61,934 nucleotides of DNA, taken from contig CAITVK010000113.1 of assembly GCA_903895845.1 (NCBI GenBank), positions 1-61,934 of the forward strand. Direction: 5' to 3'. The DNA comes from an uncultured Chitinophagaceae bacterium. GTDB lineage: Bacteria > Bacteroidota > Bacteroidia > Chitinophagales > Chitinophagaceae. Numbering within the stretch: position 1 is the first letter of the stretch; every line of letters begins with the position of its first letter. Positions 8,987-16,878 of this stretch are shown piece by piece. A program made the translations under genes and the position numbers. Below the pieces are notes generated by a model, which made no database searches, was not told the origin of the DNA, and was given only the letters and a program-made list of their open reading frames with translations.

Positions 8987-9490
8987 ACAATCAATTGTCT
9001 TACCCAATAGGATCGATTGGCTTGACGAGAGAAGCAATCATCCCACCAGCACAATCAATTGTCTTACCCAATAGGATCGATTGGCTTGACGAGAGAAGCA
9101 ATCATCCCACCAACACAATCAATTGTCTTACCCAACATAATCGATTGTCTTGGTGAGAGAAGCAATCATCCTACCAACACAATCAATTGTCTTACCCAAC
9201 ATAATCGATTGTCTTGGTGAGAGAAGCAATCATCCTACCAACACAATCAATTGTCTTACACTATAGGATCGGTTGGCTTGGCGATAGAAGCAATTAACCC
9301 AACCACACAATCAATTGTCTTACCCAATAGGATCGATTGACTTGGCGATAGAAGCAATCATCCTACCAACACAATCAATTGTCTTACACAATAGGATTCA
9401 TTGTCTTGGTGAGAGAAGCAATTAACCTACCTAACATAATCAATTGTCTTACCTAACATGATTGATTGGCTTGGTGAGAGAAGCAATTAG
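8987..9490. repeat. Higher-order tandem array, 64-bp unit made of three 21/22-bp subunits
   Basis: ACAATCAATTG recurs at 8987, 9051, 9115, 9179, 9243, 9307 and 9371, exactly 64 bp apart, and again near 9436. Each 64-bp unit divides into 21, 21 and 22 bp. The three subunits align with each other around ATCAATTGTCTT, ATCGATTGGCTT and AGCAATCATCCC, so the array looks like a diverged 21-bp repeat later amplified as trimers. It occupies the divergent gap between tyrS and the gene at 9671. From 9490 to about 9640 I see only unremarkable AT-rich DNA. Confidence 0.9.
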
Positions 9491-9647
9491 CTTAATTTTA
9501 GTTTAGATACGAGAAATCTAACCGAGGACTGGAATCGAAATAGGATAATGAGATTTCTCCTAGCTTCGAAATGACGCTTACGGGGTTTGGAAAGGTTGAA
9601 GTTGCAACTTTCGAGTAGGTTTAATCATTACCCATTAGATATAAGGG

Positions 9648-9655
9648 TATATTTG
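9648..9655 (+). promoter_or_regulatory. -7 box TATATTTG of the PD-(D/E)XK-like gene
   Basis: It matches the Bacteroidota TAnnTTTG consensus, 15 bases before the ATG at 9671. The same arrangement is repeated in the truncated copy (TATGTTTG at 10280). Confidence 0.65.
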
Positions 9656-9670
9656 TAGAAATAGGTGATT

Positions 9671-10198
9671 ATGACAGATAACGAGTTGAAAGAAAAATTT
9701 GCAGAGTTGGCAGTTGCACAAAAAGAAACAGCAGAACAAATGAAAAGAACCGACGCTACTTTGGAGAGAATCGGCATTCGTTTGGGTAGCATCTCAGATA
9801 ATAATGGGGCAACTGCTAAGGATTACTTCTTTAATTCGCTGGGGGAGAAACCAGAACTAGGCGGTGTGCAGTATGATACTATCGTTAAGAATTTTATGCC
9901 TAAATCTAAACGCGGACAAGGCGAATTTGACATCGTTATGTTTAATGGAGAGAATCTGGCTTTAATTGAATGTAAATATAAAGCGCACATAAGTGATGTT
10001 GAAAAATTGATAACAAAACAAGTGGATAGTTTTAAGAAGCTATTTCCTAATTATGCCAACCATCACTTTTATCTAGGCATAGCAAGTTTTTCTTTTTATC
10101 CTGAATTGGAGAAGTTTGCCAGGGAAAACGGAGTTGCTATCCTAAAACAAAAAGGTGACATTGTAGTAATAGAAGCAGACAATCTGAAGGCATATTGA
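9671..10198 (+). CDS. PD-(D/E)XK nuclease-like protein with N-terminal coiled coil
   Basis: A 175-residue protein. Residues 1-35 form a charged helix, likely a coiled coil (ELKEKFAELAVAQKETAEQM). Then comes GQGEFDIVMFNGENLALIEC with K following, the D-x(n)-ExK pattern of PD-(D/E)XK nucleases. The C-terminal part YLGIASFSFYPELEKFAREN plus GVAILKQKGD fits the DUF3782-type family, whose members are common in Bacteroidota and often in several copies. Biological role unknown. A truncated second copy lies directly downstream. The ATG at 9671 is preferred over the GTG at 9665, because of promoter spacing and comparison with the copy. Confidence 0.72.
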   Translation: MTDNELKEKFAELAVAQKETAEQMKRTDATLERIGIRLGSISDNNGATAKDYFFNSLGEKPELGGVQYDTIVKNFMPKSKRGQGEFDIVMFNGENLALIECKYKAHISDVEKLITKQVDSFKKLFPNYANHHFYLGIASFSFYPELEKFARENGVAILKQKGDIVVIEADNLKAY

Positions 10199-10215
10199 TA
10201 ACTAATAATTGATAT

Positions 10216-10256
10216 AGTGCAGCTACTACCTATGGTGGGGCTGCACTTTTGTTTTA
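10216..10256 (+). terminator. Intrinsic terminator
   Basis: The arms AGTGCAGC (10216-10223) and GCTGCACT (10240-10247) are followed by TTTTGTTTT. It ends the gene at 9671. Confidence 0.8.
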
Positions 10257-10279
10257 TGGATGTTCAACTACAGAAAGGG

Positions 10280-10419
10280 TATGTTTGTAGAAATGGGTGA
10301 ATATGACAGATGATGAATTGAAAGAATTGGTAGCAGGATTGGCGGTATCTCAAGCAACCTGTACATTTGTGTTGTTATATTCTTCCAACTTGGCTTGTGC
10401 CAGTTTCTTCATCACATAG
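10280..10419 (+). pseudogene. Truncated second copy of the PD-(D/E)XK-like gene, with its promoter
   Basis: From about 10268 the DNA repeats the 5' region of the gene at 9671: AAGGGTATGTTTGTAGAAAT, then GGGTGAATATGACAGATGA, compared with AAGGGTATATTTGTAGAAAT and GGTGATTATGACAGATAAC. The copy keeps the -7 box (TATGTTTG, 10280-10287) and the ATG at 10303. It encodes MTDDELKELVAGLAVSQA, after which similarity stops and the frame runs into the reverse strand of the neighbouring gene, ending at TAG 10417-10419. It looks like a deletion that fused a duplicate's start to the convergent gene's end. Confidence 0.75.
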
Positions 10420-10925
10420 ACATTAGCGTCTAGCCAATCAGTCTCTATTCGTATATTTAAACCATTCTTTTTGAAGTCTTTAGCCACTTTCTTTTTCTTT
10501 GAAATACTCTTAAACTTATTTATCACTTCTTGCTTGTCATTGATAAAAAATACCAGATAATGGCTTTTAGAATTCAATGCACTTATTTTTTTTATGTTAC
10601 TCCATGGGATGAAACCAACGGAATGGTAACCAACCTTATCGGTAACACCATTCTCATCTATGATAAAAATGGGTTTCTTGTAAGTGTATTTTTTTAACCA
10701 GACCCTAAACAACTGATAAATAAAGTAATAGATAAATAGTATGGCAACACCGCCAATAGCTATAGCTGGTAAAAAAGCCTTGACCTGTTGTGGAGGTCTT
10801 TGCAAAATGTCATAAACCAAATTAGCCAGTCCGAGAGGTATGAAAGCGAGTAAACAAGAAAGAGGAATCAAACGTGTCTTTATCTTAGACTTATTGTAGA
10901 AAACTTCCATTGAATTCTTTTTCAT
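10350..10925 (-). CDS. STM3941-like membrane protein with PH-like domain
   Basis: A protein of 191 residues from the preferred ATG. Two hydrophobic segments (RLIPLSCLLAFIPLGLANLV and FLPAIAIGGVAILFIYYFIY) are followed by a soluble domain with ENGVTDKVGYHSVGFIPWSN, the G-x-IPW turn typical of STM3941-type proteins. These consist of a membrane hairpin plus a PH-like module and have no established function. The longer frame begins at 11021, but a -7 box (TATATTTG on the minus strand, 10954-10961) lies inside it, so translation should begin at the ATG at 10925 or 10931. Its 3' end overlaps the truncated gene copy on the other strand. Confidence 0.65.
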   Translation of the reverse strand: MKKNSMEVFYNKSKIKTRLIPLSCLLAFIPLGLANLVYDILQRPPQQVKAFLPAIAIGGVAILFIYYFIYQLFRVWLKKYTYKKPIFIIDENGVTDKVGYHSVGFIPWSNIKKISALNSKSHYLVFFINDKQEVINKFKSISKKKKVAKDFKKNGLNIRIETDWLDANVYVMKKLAQAKLEEYNNTNVQVA

Positions 10926-10953
10926 CAGCATGTGAATTTTAAAATCGATGTGA

Positions 10954-10961
10954 CAAATATA
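10954..10961 (-). promoter_or_regulatory. -7 box TATATTTG for the STM3941-like gene
   Basis: Read on the minus strand it matches TAnnTTTG, about 22-28 bases upstream of the paired ATG codons at 10931 and 10925. It decides the start choice. Confidence 0.6.
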
Positions 10962-11100
10962 TATTTTATTTATATTTCTTGAATAAAATTTTACATCTAA
11001 TGCTAGTATTAACTTTTTCATCTTCCAAAAACTTTCCTTGATATTATTCGTAAATAATGTGATTAATTAATTTTTCAATCAACTTAGTTTCACAGAACTA

Positions 11101-11108
11101 TACATTTG
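11101..11108 (+). promoter_or_regulatory. -7 box TACATTTG for hemH
   Basis: It matches TAnnTTTG 19 bases upstream of the hemH ATG. Confidence 0.65.
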
Positions 11109-11127
11109 TAATTCTTAAAAAAAGAAA

Positions 11128-12159
11128 ATGGAAGGAAAGAAAGTAAAAAGAGGTGTCATATTGATGAACCTAGGCTCGCCAGATACAACTGCTACAAAAG
11201 ATGTAAGAAAATATTTGGCGGAGTTTCTGATGGATGGTAAAGTAATAGACATCCCTTACCTCGTTCGCTTGCTATTGGTACGTGGCATCATTGTTCCTTT
11301 CCGTGCACCAAAAAGTGCTGAAGCCTACAAAACGATCTGGTGGAAGGAAGGATCACCACTAATTCAACTGACTAAACAATTGCAAACTGCTGTTCAGGCA
11401 ACGATGGACGAACCCGTTGAGATTGCTATGCGTTATGGAAATCCTACACCTAAATATGCGTATGATAAGCTATTGAAAGAGAACCCATCTATTGAGGAAG
11501 TAGTTTTGATGCCTCTGTATCCACACTATGCAATGAGTAGTTATGAAACTGCCGTCGATTATATGAAAGAAGTGCATCAAAAGCAGGGTTATACATTTTC
11601 ATTAACCACCGTAAAACCTTATTACAACAACCCAGATTATATACATGCTTTTTCAGAACATATCCGTCCTTATCTGGAGCAGGATTATGACCATATTCTA
11701 TTTAGTTATCACGGAATACCAGAAAGGCATTTGTTGAAATCGGACCCTACTAAGCAACACTGTTTACAGGTGAATGATTGCTGTAATGTAGATTCCGTTG
11801 CACATGAAACCTGCTATCGTCATCAGTGTCTGACAACCACTAAATTAACCGCAGAGGCACTGCAATTACCCAAAGAAAAGTACAGTTATTCTTTCCAATC
11901 AAGGCTGGGAAGAGACCCTTGGCTAAAACCTTATACTGATTTTCGTTTGAAGGATATGCCTAAGGAAGGCATCAAAAAACTACTAGTTATATGTCCCGCT
12001 TTTGTGAGTGACTGCCTAGAGACCTTGGAGGAAATTGCCATCCGTGGAAAAGAAGATTTTATGGAAGCTGGAGGAGAAAGCTATGAAATGATTCCTTGCC
12101 TCAACACCGATCCACTATGGGTTTCGGCAGTGAGTAAGTGGGTGCAAGAAGTGGTATAA
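11128..12159 (+). CDS. hemH: Ferrochelatase
   Basis: A 343-residue enzyme that inserts Fe2+ into protoporphyrin IX, the last step of protoporphyrin-dependent heme synthesis. The N-terminus KRGVILMNLGSPDT is typical. Active-site sequences follow in order: FSYHGIPERHL (metal-site His), YSFQSRLGRDPWLKPYTD, and CPAFVSDCLETLEEIAIRG with the catalytic Glu. A Cys-rich stretch (QHCLQVNDCCN, then CYRHQC) between residues about 210 and 235 could be an extra metal-binding insert as in some bacterial ferrochelatases. The gene has its own -7 box, and queA follows after 42 bases, so the two may be cotranscribed. Confidence 0.95.
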   Translation: MEGKKVKRGVILMNLGSPDTTATKDVRKYLAEFLMDGKVIDIPYLVRLLLVRGIIVPFRAPKSAEAYKTIWWKEGSPLIQLTKQLQTAVQATMDEPVEIAMRYGNPTPKYAYDKLLKENPSIEEVVLMPLYPHYAMSSYETAVDYMKEVHQKQGYTFSLTTVKPYYNNPDYIHAFSEHIRPYLEQDYDHILFSYHGIPERHLLKSDPTKQHCLQVNDCCNVDSVAHETCYRHQCLTTTKLTAEALQLPKEKYSYSFQSRLGRDPWLKPYTDFRLKDMPKEGIKKLLVICPAFVSDCLETLEEIAIRGKEDFMEAGGESYEMIPCLNTDPLWVSAVSKWVQEVV

Positions 12160-12201
12160 AAAGATAGTTCTCAACTAAATTGTTTGATAAAAAACAATAA
12201 C

Positions 12202-13431
12202 ATGCCCACCAATCATCCCAAGGATATCTCAATTCTGGACTACACCTACTCTCTTCCAGATGAGCAAATTGCCAAGTATCCGCTTGCAGAGCGTGATGAA
12301 AGTAAATTGCTTGTCTACAAAGGCGGAGTGATAGAGGAAAGCGTCTATAAAACCCTTGCTGAACATCTTCCTACAGACACCTTGCTGGTTTTCAACAATA
12401 CAAAAGTTGTGGAGGCAAGACTAATCTTCACTAAAGCAACAGGTGGGGTCATAGAACTTTTTTGCCTTGAACCACACGACCAATACCCAGACATCACCAC
12501 TGCAATGTTGCAAAAGGGGAAGGTTCTGTGGAAATGTCTAGTGGGAGGAGCCAAGAAATGGAAGGCAGAGACATTGGTAAAGGAAATTCAGGTTGAGGCT
12601 GAAACCATTCAACTTTCGGCTGTGATGCTGGAAAGGCTGAATGATTACTTTTTGATAGAATTGTCGTGGAATAAGGACACGCTTTCTTTTGCTGAGATAT
12701 TACACATTGCCGGATTAATTCCACTCCCACCCTACTTAAATCGTCAGGCAGACGAAAAAGATAAAGCGACCTACCAAACAATCTATGCAGCGCATGATGG
12801 TAGTGTTGCAGCCCCCACTGCCGGACTTCATTTTACCAAAAGGTTATTTGACAATCTGGAAGCGAAAGGTATCTCTCATCAATTTGTTACACTTCATGTG
12901 GGTGCAGGAACTTTTAAACCTGTGAAAGCTGCTACCATGCAAGAACATGAAATGCATGCCGAATTTATTGATGTATCTCTGGAGTTGATTGAAAGCTTAT
13001 TGACAAATAATACGATTATTCCCGTTGGCACCACCTCTTTGCGAACACTTGAAAGTTTGTATTGGCTGGGAGTGAAAGTGTTGAGTGGTGGGTTGTTAAT
13101 GGTTATTGATAATGCTGGTTTAACTCAATGGGATGCGTACGAACTGCCAAGGGATGTTAAAAAAGAAGACGCGCTAGTAGCTTTAATCCATTGGATGAAG
13201 GACAATAATCTCAACCGCCTCATCACTAAAACACAACTATTGATTGCCCCGGGTTATCAATTAAGAATCGCTAAAGGAATTGTCACTAATTTTCATCAGC
13301 CACAGAGTACGCTTTTGTTGTTGGTAGCTGCCATCATTGGTAATGACTGGCGGAAAGTATATGAACACGCATTAGCAAATAATTTCAGATTCTTAAGTTA
13401 CGGAGATGGATGCTTGCTTTTTAAGTCGTAA
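12202..13431 (+). CDS. queA: S-adenosylmethionine:tRNA ribosyltransferase-isomerase
   Basis: A 409-residue enzyme that transfers the ribosyl moiety of SAM to preQ1-tRNA to form epoxyqueuosine. Family motifs include DYTYSLPDEQIAKYPLAERD near the start, VFNNTKVVEARL, AAPTAGLHFT, TLHVGAGTFKPV, and the C-terminal TNFHQPQSTLLLLVAA with FLSYGDGCLL. The longer frame begins with TTG. The ATG at 12202 gives the normal N-terminus. The protein ends KS, with the last codons and the TAA provided by the start of a GTCGTAA repeat array, as in two other genes of this window. Confidence 0.95.
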   Translation: MPTNHPKDISILDYTYSLPDEQIAKYPLAERDESKLLVYKGGVIEESVYKTLAEHLPTDTLLVFNNTKVVEARLIFTKATGGVIELFCLEPHDQYPDITTAMLQKGKVLWKCLVGGAKKWKAETLVKEIQVEAETIQLSAVMLERLNDYFLIELSWNKDTLSFAEILHIAGLIPLPPYLNRQADEKDKATYQTIYAAHDGSVAAPTAGLHFTKRLFDNLEAKGISHQFVTLHVGAGTFKPVKAATMQEHEMHAEFIDVSLELIESLLTNNTIIPVGTTSLRTLESLYWLGVKVLSGGLLMVIDNAGLTQWDAYELPRDVKKEDALVALIHWMKDNNLNRLITKTQLLIAPGYQLRIAKGIVTNFHQPQSTLLLLVAAIIGNDWRKVYEHALANNFRFLSYGDGCLLFKS

Positions 13432-13542
13432 GTCGTAAGTGGTAAGTTGTAAGTATTAAGTTAAAAGGCACAAAGCAAAGAGTAAAACAAATTAGCTTTT
13501 TCTTCTTTTCTCGACTTACGACTTATTACTTACGACTTTTTT
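13422..13542. repeat. Heptanucleotide repeats with inverted arms between convergent genes
   Basis: The left arm (13422-13464) holds about six variants of GTCGTAA. The right arm (13511-13538) holds the inverse TCGACTTACGACTTATTACT. The arms flank about 45 bp and fill the gap between queA and the minus-strand yqgE-like gene, where they could act as a bidirectional terminator. The left arm supplies the queA stop codon. Confidence 0.85.
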
Positions 13543-14097
13543 CTAGTTCAACTGCGGATCCAACGGATAGTTTACCATCATTGTATATTCTCCACCTAAC
13601 TCCTTCAAAGCCAGTTTCCAACTGTTTTCTGGTGGAGTATTAAACAGTAATTGCTTGCTGCAATTGGATAGTATCCAGCTTTTGTCATCAATTTCTTGTT
13701 GCAACTGCCCCTCTCCCCAACCGCTATAGCCCACAAAGAAGCGTATCAACTGCGGCTTAATTTCCTGTCTTAACAAAAGCGCAATTACCTCTGCAAAATC
13801 GCCTCCCCAAAATATTCCTTTCTGTATTTCAATTCCACCTGTAATCAGTTGAGGACATCGGTGAAGAAAGTGAAGGGTGTTAGTTTGAACGGGTCCACCA
13901 AAATATACTGGAAAAGTATTACCCTCCAAGTCTTCTATCAAATCGCCCAATACTTCTTCTTTTTTCTTATTCAACACAAAACCAAAACTACCTTCAGCTT
14001 GATGGTCGCATATCAAAACGGTCGTACGAACAAAGTTGGGATCCTTCAAAAAAGGATCGGAGATAAGTAATGTTCCTGGTGCAATGTTATTTTCCAT
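13543..14097 (-). CDS. YqgE/AlgH family protein (UPF0301)
   Basis: A 184-residue protein of the conserved UPF0301 family, whose biochemical role is not settled. Family features seen here are NNIAPGTLLISDPFLKDPNF, TVLICDHQAEGSFGFVLNK, the FGGPVQTNTLHFLH loop, and FVGYSGWGEGQLQQEI near residue 125. The longer frame starts with TTG. The ATG at 14097 gives the normal family N-terminus. The gene is convergent with queA across heptanucleotide repeats and divergent from the histidine kinase gene. Confidence 0.88.
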   Translation of the reverse strand: MENNIAPGTLLISDPFLKDPNFVRTTVLICDHQAEGSFGFVLNKKKEEVLGDLIEDLEGNTFPVYFGGPVQTNTLHFLHRCPQLITGGIEIQKGIFWGGDFAEVIALLLRQEIKPQLIRFFVGYSGWGEGQLQQEIDDKSWILSNCSKQLLFNTPPENSWKLALKELGGEYTMMVNYPLDPQLN

Positions 14098-14197
14098 TGC
14101 AGAAAAGTACAAACTTTTTTTTACTTAACAAAGAGAACTTCATAGTTAAAATGTAGGTAAAGGTTTTTTTACTATCTAAATACCTATTTCTAGTATT

Positions 14198-14205
14198 TAT
14201 ATTTG
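14198..14205 (+). promoter_or_regulatory. -7 box TATATTTG abutting the histidine kinase start
   Basis: It matches TAnnTTTG and ends only five bases before the ATG at 14211. Transcription should therefore start at or very near the start codon, suggesting a leaderless mRNA. Confidence 0.6.
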
Positions 14206-14210
14206 CCTTG

Positions 14211-15539
14211 ATGAAGAAAACTTTACCCGTTATTGTCGTTCTCACAACACTGTCCTTATTGGGACTGATGGTTTTGCAAGCTTCTTGGCTTGATAACTTG
14301 TTGGTTCTTCGCCGCGGGCAACTGAATAATAAAATAAACGAAGCGGGCGTTTCTGTGGCTGTCGACTTATACAAAGGAATTAATACCGCGCCTTCTCTCA
14401 AGTTAAGAAGCAATCTTGGATTTTCACGATTCAGCAATGGAATGCCCATTATATTGAATGCCCCTACTGTTGAAGAAAAATATAAGCTGGAAGATGTTAA
14501 AGAGAAGTTGAATAAAGCCTTCTCCAAAGAAGATTTACACTATCTGAAGTTTGAATTTGCCATCATCAACAGTACCGAAGACTTTGAGATGCGTACCCCC
14601 GACTTTGAACAAGCTTATTGGGATACGGTTTCCAACAAAAGACTCTTTGTAGGCATTGGCCCTGAAACTGCTGCCGACTTAGAGGGCATCAGTGCGCCGG
14701 AACATCTTATTATTATCGTTCCAGATTTCACCAAACAAATATGGGGTTCTCTTCGATGGATTATTTTGGGAGCAATCGGCTTTATGCTTGTCATCATTGC
14801 AGCATTCTACGTTACGCTGCGAACCTTATTCAATCAAAAGAAACTGAGTGAGATAAAGAGTGATTTCATCAACAATATGACGCACGAATTCAAGACCCCG
14901 CTCGCCACTATTTCACTGGCAGTAGATGCCTTGAAGAACGAAAAAGTACAGAGCAATAAAGAGAAGATGGACTATTTCACGGGCATCATCAAAGAGGAAA
15001 ACAAACGCATGAACCGTCATGTAGAGACTATTCTACAAGCGGCTTTGCAAGAAAAACAAGAGATGAAGCTAGAACTGATGGAACTCCATGTACATCAGGT
15101 AATAGATAAAACATTGGAGAACTACAGACTGCAACTAGAAGAAAAGGGAGGTAAAGTAGAGTTGAAACTGAATGCACAGAACGACCTGATAGTTGCCGAT
15201 GAGATACATTTCACCAACCTATTGTCCAACCTGATAGACAATGCCATCAAATACAGTTACGAGAAAGTTTTAATTAAAATTTCTACACAAAGCACTTCCA
15301 GATTTATGGTTGTGACGGTGCAAGACAATGGCATTGGGATGAGCAAGGAGAGCGTAAAACACATTTTTGAGAAATTCTACCGTGCCCACACAGGCAACGT
15401 ACACAATATAAAAGGTTTTGGCTTGGGTATGAGTTATGTAAAAATGGTCATTGATGCCCATAAAGGAAGAATTAAAGTAGACAGCACCTTGGGCAAAGGC
15501 ACCACTTTCACGATAGAAATCCCTTGGAAGCAAGCGTAA
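14211..15539 (+). CDS. Membrane-bound sensor histidine kinase (orphan)
   Basis: A 442-residue two-component sensor. One membrane segment lies at residues 5-27 and a second at about 183-204, with an extracytoplasmic sensor domain of about 155 residues between them. The H-box FINNMTHEFKTPLATIS has the phospho-accepting His225. The ATPase domain follows with LLSNLIDNAIKYS (N box), VQDNGIGM (G1), IFEKFYRAHTG (F) and GFGLGMSYV (G2), so catalysis looks intact. No response regulator gene lies beside it. The nearest one, 16 kb away at 30785, is of the sigma54-activator type and not obviously its partner. The ATG at 14211 is preferred to the overlapping TTG. Confidence 0.92.
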   Translation: MKKTLPVIVVLTTLSLLGLMVLQASWLDNLLVLRRGQLNNKINEAGVSVAVDLYKGINTAPSLKLRSNLGFSRFSNGMPIILNAPTVEEKYKLEDVKEKLNKAFSKEDLHYLKFEFAIINSTEDFEMRTPDFEQAYWDTVSNKRLFVGIGPETAADLEGISAPEHLIIIVPDFTKQIWGSLRWIILGAIGFMLVIIAAFYVTLRTLFNQKKLSEIKSDFINNMTHEFKTPLATISLAVDALKNEKVQSNKEKMDYFTGIIKEENKRMNRHVETILQAALQEKQEMKLELMELHVHQVIDKTLENYRLQLEEKGGKVELKLNAQNDLIVADEIHFTNLLSNLIDNAIKYSYEKVLIKISTQSTSRFMVVTVQDNGIGMSKESVKHIFEKFYRAHTGNVHNIKGFGLGMSYVKMVIDAHKGRIKVDSTLGKGTTFTIEIPWKQA

Positions 15540-15703
15540 TAGTCAAAGAGAAATAATATGATACACCTAAGTCGTAAAGCTAAATACTGTCCTTGCAAAA
15601 CGGCATAACCAATAATTAGACTCGTATCAGTTCTAAATATCCGACGCTGTATAGTTCATAAATCATTACCTCCATCTACTCACTATTTATTTACTTTGCA
15701 GCC

Positions 15704-16612
15704 ATGCGTAAGATGTGGGTGTTTTTACTGTTGTTAATTTCTTTTGTTGCGACGAAAAAGACCGCTGCGCAAACGAGTCCTTTGGATGGCAACTGGTATA
15801 GCAATGGAACCGTAATCATTGAGGGTAGTACCAATAGTTACCTCGGCGAGCTAAGGCTGAAGCAAAAAGGACGGGAGATAAAAGGGCAATTCAACTACTA
15901 TTTCAGGGATAGTCTTTTTACCACCGAAATAAATGGTATTATCGACATGAATTCCCGTTATGTTTTTTTTACACCATTCCCCATTATACTCCACTCATCT
16001 ACAAGTACCAAAACGGGGGTTGATTGTTCCATGACTGGTGAGTTTATGCTGCGGATATCACGAGTAGGTTCATACTTGGCTGGTAAGTTTGTGGCAGAGC
16101 CAAAATATAAATACACCTGTCCTGAAATTGCTTTTGATTTTGAAAAGAACAACGATTCTATCACACCCATTGAAGAAGCCAAGCAAGCGACTATCATAGC
16201 AAAAGCTACAGATACAGCCATCATTGCCAAAGACCCTGTCGCAGAAATTACTAAGCAACAATTTGATGAAAGGCCCAAGGATTATTTTAAGGAAGTAGCA
16301 GTTGATTCCAAGACAATCAAGATTGAATTGTATGATAATGGAGTGATAGATTATGATTCCATCAGTGTGTTTTTGAACAATAAACTAATTCTAAAGGAGA
16401 CAATGCTTTCTCACACCGCCATCAAATTGACCCTCACACTCGATGATAGTTTACCCTACAACGAATTGGGTGTTTTTGCAAATAATGAAGGGTTGATACC
16501 TCCCAATACCTCTACACTTGTTTTGATAGATGGCGACAACAGGCAGGAGATAGAAATGAACAGTAGCCTGCATAGTACTGCTACTTTGAGACTGACAAAA
16601 AGGAAGAAATAG
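15704..16612 (+). CDS. Exported protein of unknown function
   Basis: A 302-residue protein with signal peptide MRKMWVFLLLLISFVATKKT up to AAQ. The N-terminal domain (about residues 25-150) alternates short strands: SPLDGNWYSNGTVIIEG, LRLKQKGREIKGQFNYYF, VFFTPFPIIL. This suggests a beta-sandwich or lipocalin-like fold. After a linker rich in A, T and D, the C-terminal domain contains IKIELYDNGVIDYDSISVFL and TLTLDDSLPYNELGVFANNE, plus GLIPPNTSTLVLIDGDNR. That pattern recurs in Bacteroidota hypothetical proteins, but I know of no assigned function. It is transcribed alone, with no clear operon partners. Confidence 0.7.
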   Translation: MRKMWVFLLLLISFVATKKTAAQTSPLDGNWYSNGTVIIEGSTNSYLGELRLKQKGREIKGQFNYYFRDSLFTTEINGIIDMNSRYVFFTPFPIILHSSTSTKTGVDCSMTGEFMLRISRVGSYLAGKFVAEPKYKYTCPEIAFDFEKNNDSITPIEEAKQATIIAKATDTAIIAKDPVAEITKQQFDERPKDYFKEVAVDSKTIKIELYDNGVIDYDSISVFLNNKLILKETMLSHTAIKLTLTLDDSLPYNELGVFANNEGLIPPNTSTLVLIDGDNRQEIEMNSSLHSTATLRLTKRKK

Positions 16613-16660
16613 ATATTGCCACTGAGGCATAGAAAGAAGAAAATTAGCAGCCTTTTAAAA

Positions 16661-16763
16661 CCTCATCCAAATCTTTCTCCAAGGTAGAAGGATAACCATA
16701 CTGAGCGATTGATATTTAGTCAGGGTGTAAAGTCCTCTCTTTTGGAAAGGATTTAGGTGAGGT
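16661..16763. repeat. Imperfect inverted repeat, non-coding
   Basis: CCTCATCCAAATCTTTCTCC (16661-16680) is inverted as GGAAAGGATTTAGGTGAGG (16744-16762). The arms are about 60 bp apart. The sequence resembles dispersed repeats of the CCTCACCTAAATCC type seen in Bacteroidota intergenic DNA. The rest of the gap from 16613 to 16878 holds nothing else I can identify. Confidence 0.6.
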
Positions 16764-16878
16764 CTAAACAAGAGAGCTTACGTTAATATTGAGAATACTT
16801 TTTTTAGTTTAACAAAAAAAGCCTTTCTTTAGCCCAACGATTAAGCTGCCGTTTAAACAAGTTAAACAAACAACAATT

